This document shows, piece by piece, positions 6,594 to 11,563 of a DNA stretch of 18,366 nt (positions within the stretch are counted from its first letter, which is position 1; each line of letters begins with the position of its first letter). The notes below the pieces were generated by a model, which worked only from the letters and a program-made list of their open reading frames with translations, was not told the DNA's origin and ran no database searches. Where the stretch lies: contig CAYWTX010000213.1 of NCBI GenBank assembly GCA_964461295.1, forward strand, positions 1-18,366. Direction: 5' to 3'. Origin of the DNA: CAYWTX01 sp964461295 (GTDB lineage: Bacteria; Planctomycetota; Phycisphaerae; SM23-33). A program made the position numbers and the translations under genes.

Positions 6594-6965
6594 ATGCCTG
6601 CAACACGTAATCGACAACTTGCCCGTCATGCCGGCCGGACCGCCGACAGTCCAGTGCTCGTCCTGCGGCAGAACCTGAGGATGCCGCAACGGGTGTTTGC
6701 CCGCCTCGTGTGCGTTTCGGAGCGATCGCTGGCCAAATTCGAGAAGGGCCAGCAACTCACCGAATCGGTTCAGCGGCAGGTTACGGCGCTTGCCCGGCTG
6801 CAGGAAGCCTTGGCCATGGTTGTGGACAAACGAACCATCGGTGATTGGTTCCAGCGGCCGAACACAGCCTTCGGTGGTCTGAAGCCTCTGGAGGTGGTGG
6901 AAAGAGGCGAGATCGATCGCCTCTGGCAGATGGTCTACGAACTGGAGTCCGGCACGCCTGGCTGA
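6594..6965 (+). CDS. Xre/MbcA/ParS-type antitoxin of the RES pair
   Basis: From the ATG at 6594 the protein has 123 residues. Residues about 21-60 form an Xre-like helix-turn-helix (MPQRVFARLVCVSERSLAKF), the likely DNA-binding part. Residues about 75-118 match the toxin-binding domain of this antitoxin family, with WFQRPNTAFGGLKPLE and GEIDRLWQMVYELESG. The start at 6594 is chosen because AGGAG at 6583-6587 lies six bases before it. An in-frame ATG at 6564 lacks a ribosome site. The gene begins 77 bases after the toxin stop, whereas most characterised pairs of this family place the antitoxin first. A separate internal promoter could keep antitoxin in excess. Confidence 0.85.
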   Translation: MPATRNRQLARHAGRTADSPVLVLRQNLRMPQRVFARLVCVSERSLAKFEKGQQLTESVQRQVTALARLQEALAMVVDKRTIGDWFQRPNTAFGGLKPLEVVERGEIDRLWQMVYELESGTPG

Positions 6966-6980
6966 GCCCGGCCCTCCACC

Positions 6981-7017
6981 TGACGCCCCCCGCAAAGGGG
7001 CCGCCAAGAAGGCGTCA
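6981..7017 (+). terminator. Nested hairpin after the antitoxin gene, possible terminator
   Basis: TGACGCC (6981-6987) pairs with GGCGTCA (7011-7017), and an inner CCCC/GGGG stem (6988-6991 with 6997-7000) sits inside. It begins 15 bases after the antitoxin stop. The following plus-strand sequence is moderately T-rich. It separates the toxin-antitoxin pair from the convergent hydrolase gene. Confidence 0.4.
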
Positions 7018-7018
7018 G

Positions 7019-7053
7019 CCCATTTAGTACTTAGCATTCTCCATTTGTCATTC
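7019..7053 (-). repeat. GAATGAC/AAATGGA heptamer array overlapping the hydrolase stop codon
   Basis: On the minus strand five consecutive 7-bp units run from 7053 to 7019: GAATGAC, AAATGGA, GAATGCT, AAGTACT, AAATGGG. The first unit shares bases with the TGA of the downstream-ending hydrolase gene (7052-7054). This is an AT-rich patch in GC-rich DNA. Confidence 0.7.
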
Positions 7054-7912
7054 ACTCCTCCTCGATTCGCTTGCCCATCAGAAAGCTCACCCGCTCCAGC
7101 GTGGCCGCCGGCAGGGCCTTCTCCAGCATCTGCCTCGCCGCCGACATGCTCGTCCGCCTCGTCACGTGGATCAGCACGATCTTCTCGTTGTTCATCCCCT
7201 CCAGCACCTCCGCCAGGTCCGTCACGTGGATGTGCTTGCCCTGCCGCGCCCGCTCCTTGTGGTCGGCGTCGAAAAACGTGCACTCCAGCAGCAGCGCCCG
7301 CGCGTCGGCCACGTACCGCAGGCTCGAGTAATTCGCCCGCCCCGTGTCGCCCAGGTACGCCACCAGCGGGTACTCCACCCGGTTGGTGATCTCCACGCCG
7401 CGCTTCTTCAACTCCACGATCTGCGGCCCTTCCAGGCCGATAAACTCCTCCTTGAGCTTCTGCCGCACGTCCACCACCGCGTACCCCAGCGACCCCGGCG
7501 CATGCCGCACCGGAAACGCCCGCGCAAACAGCCCTCGCCGAATCTCGAATTCCTCCCCCGGGCGCAGACCCGCCAGCTTGTACGGCGGCACGTGGCCCTC
7601 AACCGCCCCCCACGCCGACATCAACTTGCGGATCGGCTCGACCAACCCCTCCGGCACCACGGCCGTGCCGGGCGCCATGTCCTGAAAGTCCCGCTGGGCA
7701 AAGTAGTACGTCAGCCCGGCCGAGTGATCCATGTGCCCGTGCGTGAGCAGCACGTGATTGATGTTGAGCGCCTCCCGCGGGCACTTGCCGATGTCGAACG
7801 CGACATCCAGCTCCGGCGCGATGACGATCGACTCCTCCCCGGCCACGGTGTAGCCCGCGAGCGTGAAGTCGCCTACCTTCATCTGCGACAACCTGTACGG
7901 CCGAATCGTCAT
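7052..7912 (-). CDS. Metallo-beta-lactamase-fold hydrolase, RNase Z-like
   Basis: This 286-residue protein carries the metal-binding motif HGHMDH at 58-63. Further likely ligands are H137 (FPVRHAPG), D189 (YLGDTG) and H227, H229 and H249. The arrangement and the wording around DTGRANYSSL and LLLECTFFDADHKERA resemble the tRNase Z branch of the superfamily, which cuts 3' tails of tRNA precursors. Related non-tRNA hydrolases share these motifs, so the substrate is uncertain. It should be cytoplasmic, as no signal peptide is seen. The ATG at 7912 is preceded by GGAG at about seven bases; an internal ATG at codon 11 is an alternative. Its stop is overlapped by a heptamer array. Confidence 0.82.
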   Translation of the reverse strand: MTIRPYRLSQMKVGDFTLAGYTVAGEESIVIAPELDVAFDIGKCPREALNINHVLLTHGHMDHSAGLTYYFAQRDFQDMAPGTAVVPEGLVEPIRKLMSAWGAVEGHVPPYKLAGLRPGEEFEIRRGLFARAFPVRHAPGSLGYAVVDVRQKLKEEFIGLEGPQIVELKKRGVEITNRVEYPLVAYLGDTGRANYSSLRYVADARALLLECTFFDADHKERARQGKHIHVTDLAEVLEGMNNEKIVLIHVTRRTSMSAARQMLEKALPAATLERVSFLMGKRIEEE

Positions 7913-7930
7913 ATCCGCTCCGAAGCAACT

Positions 7931-7974
7931 CGGGCATTCCTGCCCGAGAATCCCGCGGGCCGGAATGCCCGCGG
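7931..7974. repeat. Overlapping alternative hairpins
   Basis: CGGGCATTCC (7931-7940) is a perfect inverted repeat of GGAATGCCCG (7962-7971). The same bases can instead form two local hairpins: CGGGCA/TGCCCG (7931-7936 with 7941-7946) and CCGCGGGC/GCCCGCGG (7953-7960 with 7967-7974). The long and local structures are mutually exclusive. Confidence 0.75.
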
Positions 7975-8043
7975 TACAGGGGCAGGATCGTAGACGGTGA
8001 CTCGCAGGTGGTCAAGGGAACCGGGAGAGAAAGAAACAGCAAT

Positions 8044-8071
8044 GTCGAATATCGAACGTCGAATGGCGAAG
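8044..8071 (+). repeat. GTCGAAT heptamer array, four units
   Basis: GTCGAAT, ATCGAAC, GTCGAAT and GGCGAAG lie in 7-bp phase at 8044-8071 between genes. Confidence 0.75.
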
Positions 8072-8111
8072 TCAGAGGCAAGCACCCCATGCGCCTCTCG
8101 CCCCCCCCCGG

Positions 8112-8133
8112 CCTTCCCGCTTCAGCGGGAAGG
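8112..8133. repeat. Perfect 9-bp hairpin with TTCA loop
   Basis: CCTTCCCGC (8112-8120) pairs with GCGGGAAGG (8125-8133) across TTCA. It differs by one stem base pair from the CCTGCCCG/CGGGCAGG hairpins at 5174-5199 and 11370-11391. It lies 93 bases past the stop of the beta-propeller gene and could act as a transcript end. Confidence 0.8.
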
Positions 8134-8225
8134 TCCCCTCTCCGCTTCACCCTCCACCAAGGCGCGCCCCCTTCGCGTAGCGCCGCGGTACTGGCTCGGC
8201 CGCTTGGCGCAATCCCCCCTTGAGT

Positions 8226-9506
8226 CTACTTCCCCGCCCGCACTCCAATGCAATACAGCTTCTCATCGACCCGCACGAACAACTGCCCGCCCGAGGCCGC
8301 AATCGACGCCCTGCACGCCTTGCCGCCCATCTCCGCCCGGTGCAGCACGCGGAACTCGCCTCCGGCCGAGGCCACCACCACCTCACCCGCGAGGTTGATG
8401 CAGAACACGCGCCCGTCGGCGCCCGTCGGCGACGCCTGAAACACCGCCTTTCCGCCCAGGTCGCCCTTCCACGGCACCTTGCCCGTGGCCGGGTCCATGC
8501 ACACCAGCGTCTTCTTGTTGCCGTCCAGCACGAACAGCTTGCCCTCGTACACCAGCGGCGTACACACATCCGGCGAATGCTCCTTGCTCGTCCACAGCCG
8601 GTCGGCCTTCGTCAGCTTGCCCTTGCCGCCCGTGGGCACGGCGAACATCTCGCCCGCCTTCGGCCCGCACACCACGGCCACGTCCTTCGTCGCCACGGCC
8701 GAGGGCACCGTCCGCAGCCACGGCCCGCGATCCGTGTACGGGTCCGACCGCCACAGTTCCTCGCCATCGGCCGGGCGGTGGGCCGTCAGGTAGTCGGCCC
8801 CGACCACCAGCAACATCGGCCCGGCGGCGGCCGCCACCGGCACGGGCGTCGTATACGCCTGGCGGCTCTCGCTCTTGGCGTCGCTGGGGCGCGGGCGCTT
8901 CCACACGTCCTTGCCCGTGTTGGGGTCCATGCACAACAGGTACGACTCCGGCGCGGCCGCCTTGCGATGGTCGCCATGCATCACGGCCAGGTACAGCCGC
9001 CCGCCGTACAGCACGGGACTGGAGCCGAACTCCCACATGTACTCCCACGCGCCGTGGTCTTTCGTCAGGTTCCGCCGCCACAATTCCTTGCCCGCTTCGT
9101 CGTACGCGACGAAGTCGCCCGTGCCGAACAGGAAGTACGAGCGAGATCCGTCGGCGATGGGCGAGGGCGTCGCGGCCGTGTTGCCCGACCGCCCGGCGAA
9201 GCTCTTGCACACGGCATGCTGCCAGCGGACTTTGCCGTCGCCGCGGCCCAGGCAGACGGCGAACGTCTCCGCCGTCTTGGGATCGGTGGCGGTGACCAGC
9301 ACACGGTCGCCGGCGACGCCCGGTGTCGAGCCGCCGCCGCCCGGCAGCGCCGCGACCCACGCGACGTTCTCCGTGGTGCTCCACGTCTGCGGCAGACCCG
9401 TCTCGCTCGTCGAGCCGTTGAACGTCGGCCCGCGCCATTGCGGCCAGTCGTCGGCAAGGGACGGAGAGGCGAGGGCGAGCAACGTAGCGATGGAACCTAT
9501 GCGCAT
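8226..9506 (-). CDS. Secreted PQQ-like beta-propeller protein
   Basis: The protein has 426 residues from the ATG at 9506. A short signal peptide (about residues 1-18, ending SPSLA) precedes DDWPQWRGP, a mature N-terminus common in exported PQQ-type propeller proteins of planctomycetes. Repeated blades are marked by phrases such as DGKVRWQHAV, AGKELWRRNL, TGKDVWKRPR, DGEELWRSDP and TGKVPWKGDL, the Trp-docking blades of the PQQ-dehydrogenase-like/BamB-like fold. No catalytic residues for a PQQ dehydrogenase can be assigned, so a binding or scaffold role is more likely. An AGGAAG ribosome site precedes the ATG at 9506; the frame is open further upstream through repeat DNA without a sensible protein. 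The fucose-isomerase-like gene lies upstream on the same strand, 285 bases away. Confidence 0.85.
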   Translation of the reverse strand: MRIGSIATLLALASPSLADDWPQWRGPTFNGSTSETGLPQTWSTTENVAWVAALPGGGGSTPGVAGDRVLVTATDPKTAETFAVCLGRGDGKVRWQHAVCKSFAGRSGNTAATPSPIADGSRSYFLFGTGDFVAYDEAGKELWRRNLTKDHGAWEYMWEFGSSPVLYGGRLYLAVMHGDHRKAAAPESYLLCMDPNTGKDVWKRPRPSDAKSESRQAYTTPVPVAAAAGPMLLVVGADYLTAHRPADGEELWRSDPYTDRGPWLRTVPSAVATKDVAVVCGPKAGEMFAVPTGGKGKLTKADRLWTSKEHSPDVCTPLVYEGKLFVLDGNKKTLVCMDPATGKVPWKGDLGGKAVFQASPTGADGRVFCINLAGEVVVASAGGEFRVLHRAEMGGKACRASIAASGGQLFVRVDEKLYCIGVRAGK

Positions 9507-9587
9507 TGGGTGTCTTCCTGCAAGGTCAACAAGACAATGAACAGCGAACAAAGCCTGGGGTTCCATGGCACACGGCGGATACGTCTT

Positions 9588-9789
9588 CCAGCCCCCGAGG
9601 GGGGCGTCTGGAGGCAGCCGCGGGCGCGATCCGGCGGCTGGCGTGCCGGAACCAGCCTGCCCCCCCCGGGGGGGGGGCGATGGAAGCTCTCGATCGGCCT
9701 CAATCGTCCCCTGCGGGGACTCCGGAGATTCGCGTCCCCGGTCCACGGGCTTGCGCCCGTGTCTACCGTCACTCGCCCCCTTCGGGGGC
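9588..9789. repeat. Cluster of short GC hairpins between two leftward genes
   Basis: In about 200 bp at least five palindromes follow one another: GCCCCC/GGGGGC (9591-9605), GGCTGG/CCAGCC (9636-9657), a C8-G10 run (9660-9677), GTCCCC/GGGGAC (9706-9720) and CACGGGC/GCCCGTG (9744-9761). A further GCCCCC/GGGGGC stem at 9775-9789 closes the cluster. Several loops are only 3-4 nt. Most of the 285-bp gap is made of these structures. Confidence 0.8.
9775..9789 (-). terminator. Hairpin just after the fucose-isomerase-like gene
   Basis: GCCCCC and GGGGGC form a 6-bp stem with a GAA loop on the minus strand, starting two bases after the TGA at 9792-9794. The stem is very stable but no T-run follows, so termination is inferred only from position. 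Confidence 0.4.
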
Positions 9790-9791
9790 TC

Positions 9792-11249
9792 TCAGTTCCC
9801 AAACGGCATGTCCGGCGACCAGCACCCGCAGCCGCACGTCTCCGGCGTGAAGACGCCGCAGTCCAGGTAGTTGCCGAACGCCTCCCACAGCACGTTGCCC
9901 ACGTGCTCGCGGGTCATCCCCACGTGGTGCGGGAAGTGCCGCAGCAGCACCGTCCGGTAGAAGTCCTGCATCCCCGGCAGCCGCACCCATCCGTACGCCC
10001 CGAACGTCGTGGCTGCGCTGGGCTCGACGCTGCCCTGCATCAGGGCCACCTTGTGGTTGCCTTCGCTATCCTGCGTGGCGCGGCAGAGCGTGACCGGGCC
10101 GTCCTGCATGACGAACTCCACCACGCCCATGGCCCGCTCTCGCCCCGTCGTGCCCGCGATGATCTCCTGGCAGCCCATCTTCGGGGTGCCCTTCGCCCAA
10201 CTGTGCGGGAACACCCCGCAGTGCCAGCAGTTCACCAGCTCCGGGTCGTCGTTGTGCAGGTTGTTCCAGTCGGCCAGGCAGCTCGGCCCGCCGCCGGCCA
10301 GTTGCAGCGCGTGCATCGACAGCGTGCCCAGGATGTCGCTCTCGCACGCGCAGGGCACGCCGCGGTCGTCCAAGCGGCCCATCGTCGCGCACGAGCAGAT
10401 CCCCAGGTTCTCCTGGATGCTCGTCCAGCACTGGATGCCCAACCCGTCCAGGCCCTTGTCGGCCACGAACCGCTTCGCGAACAGCTCGAACTTCGCGATG
10501 CGGTCGAGAACCTCCTCGCCCACGGCAGAGCAGTCGACCGTCGCCTTCATGTCGCGGACGACGGCCCGCACGGCCGCGTCGGTCTGCATCCGCTGCACGG
10601 CGCCGATGGCCTCGGACAGGTCCAGCGAGACGACCGTAGGCCCGAGCTTTTGCAGGGCCTTCTCGCTGTAGCGGCAAGTCCAGAAGGCGTCGGGGCGGGC
10701 GCCGATCATGCCGTAGCGCGCCGCCCGCACGCCGTTGACGACGCGGCAGACGGCGAGAAAGCGGCCGACGGTCGCCCGGAAGCTCTCGTCGCTGGGGTAG
10801 CAGATGGGCACTTCCGGCACCGAGTACTTCAGCCCCAACTGCCGCAACGCATCGCCGATCGACAGCAGGCCGCAGAAGCTGTCGCGCCGCTCCGTCGTCG
10901 GCTTCAGCGCCTCCTCTTCCTGGCAGCCGAAGATCAGAACCGGCGCCCGCAACTTCGATTCCTGCATCGTCAACGCCACGCCCTGCTCGTCGCCGAAGTT
11001 GACGGCGGAGACCACCACGCCGTCCACGCGCTGGTCGGCGAACATGCGCCCGACCTTGACGGCCTCCTCGCGGCTCTCGACGCAGCCGACCTTGGTGTCG
11101 GCCGGGGCGGGCACGACGACGTCGGCCCCGGCGGCCTTGAGGGCCTTGATCGTCTCGCCGCGCATCTGGGCGGCCAGCTTGTCGGAGAAGAACCCGCGAT
11201 TGGCGGGAATGAAACCCAGCTTCACCTTCCTCGGTCTGATCTTGGACAT
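9792..11249 (-). CDS. L-fucose/L-arabinose isomerase family protein
   Basis: This 485-residue protein resembles the L-fucose isomerase-like family, which interconverts aldoses and ketoses using a divalent metal. The N-terminal half (about 10-170) is Rossmann-like, with LGFIPANRGF and DGVVVSAVNFGDEQG. The key region is GIQCWTSIQENLGICSCATM near 271-290, then CACESD at 300-305. E280 and D305 are likely metal ligands and match the 24-25 residue spacing of the metal-binding Glu and Asp in E. coli FucI. The C-terminal half includes NCWHCGVFPHSW. The C-terminus is Cys-rich, with CGCGCW, which is uncommon. The ATG at 11249 has GGAG about eight bases upstream. The exact sugar cannot be told from sequence. 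No kinase or aldolase gene for a fucose pathway is adjacent. Confidence 0.83.
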   Translation of the reverse strand: MSKIRPRKVKLGFIPANRGFFSDKLAAQMRGETIKALKAAGADVVVPAPADTKVGCVESREEAVKVGRMFADQRVDGVVVSAVNFGDEQGVALTMQESKLRAPVLIFGCQEEEALKPTTERRDSFCGLLSIGDALRQLGLKYSVPEVPICYPSDESFRATVGRFLAVCRVVNGVRAARYGMIGARPDAFWTCRYSEKALQKLGPTVVSLDLSEAIGAVQRMQTDAAVRAVVRDMKATVDCSAVGEEVLDRIAKFELFAKRFVADKGLDGLGIQCWTSIQENLGICSCATMGRLDDRGVPCACESDILGTLSMHALQLAGGGPSCLADWNNLHNDDPELVNCWHCGVFPHSWAKGTPKMGCQEIIAGTTGRERAMGVVEFVMQDGPVTLCRATQDSEGNHKVALMQGSVEPSAATTFGAYGWVRLPGMQDFYRTVLLRHFPHHVGMTREHVGNVLWEAFGNYLDCGVFTPETCGCGCWSPDMPFGN

Positions 11250-11274
11250 GGCGTGCTCCGCAAGAGTGCCAGGC

Positions 11275-11358
11275 GTCGAGCGTCAAGGGACGGCAAGAAA
11301 GTGTCGAGTGTCCGGTGGCGAGTGTCAAGCGAAGAGTGGGGGGCGTCGAGCATCGCGG
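11275..11358 (+). repeat. GTCGAGT heptamer array, twelve units
   Basis: Twelve consecutive 7-bp units fill 11275-11358. Among them are GTCGAGC, GTCAAGG, GTCGAGT, GTCCGGT, GGCGAGT, GTCAAGC, GAAGAGT, GTCGAGC and ATCGCGG. The units are degenerate but stay in strict 7-bp phase. This is the longest array in the window and lies 26 bases upstream of the fucose-isomerase-like start codon, where promoter elements would be expected. Confidence 0.85.
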
Positions 11359-11369
11359 GCAACTGGCGG

Positions 11370-11391
11370 CCTGCCCGTTCCAGCGGGCAGG
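11370..11391. repeat. Perfect 8-bp hairpin, second copy of the U32 palindrome
   Basis: CCTGCCCG (11370-11377) pairs with CGGGCAGG (11384-11391) across TTCCAG. The stem is identical to the core of the palindrome inside the U32 gene at 5176-5197; only the loop differs. Confidence 0.85.
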
Positions 11392-11440
11392 TCTTGGTCG
11401 CCGGCACAGGCTTCCCTTCGGCGGCTGGGCGTGCAATACT

Positions 11441-11481
11441 TGTTCGGCGGCTTCGTTCGGCGGAACAGGGAGGCCTATACT
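11441..11481 (+). promoter_or_regulatory. Candidate -10 box and repeats upstream of the HzsA-like gene
   Basis: TATACT at 11476-11481 matches five of six -10 positions. Upstream, GTTCGGCGG occurs twice (11442-11450 and 11455-11463), framed by the inverted pair TGTTC/GAACA (11441-11445 and 11463-11467). No good -35 box is seen, so an activator-dependent promoter is possible. The rest of the 314-bp gap 11250-11563 is repeat DNA. Confidence 0.3.
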
Positions 11482-11563
11482 TTTCCATCACGTTGCGGCG
11501 GTTGCCGCCGCGGGCCTGATGCTTCGTCCGGCAAGGCTCCGGCATCCAGTTTGGCCACCATGT

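Larger units (their letters stand above)
7913..8225. other. Repeat-filled intergenic region between hydrolase and beta-propeller genes
   Basis: This 313-bp gap has no convincing gene. It holds a complex hairpin region at 7931-7974, a heptamer array at 8044-8071, a C9 tract at 8101-8109 and a perfect hairpin at 8112-8133. The promoter of the leftward hydrolase must lie here, but no clear -35/-10 pair was seen. Confidence 0.5.

Noticed and set aside
9507..9746. N-terminal extension of the beta-propeller frame.
   Set aside because: It reads through the hairpin cluster and gives low-complexity sequence. The ATG at 9506 has a ribosome site and begins a good signal peptide.
8220..11519. A very long plus-strand open frame of about 1100 codons.
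   Set aside because: It runs antisense through two well-supported minus-strand genes (beta-propeller and fucose-isomerase-like). Its product is Arg/His/Pro/Gln-rich, the usual artefact in GC-rich DNA.
11315..11563. N-terminal extension of the HzsA-like frame.
   Set aside because: It reads through the heptamer array and a palindrome. The signal peptide begins at 11564, and a functional extension in front of it is unlikely.
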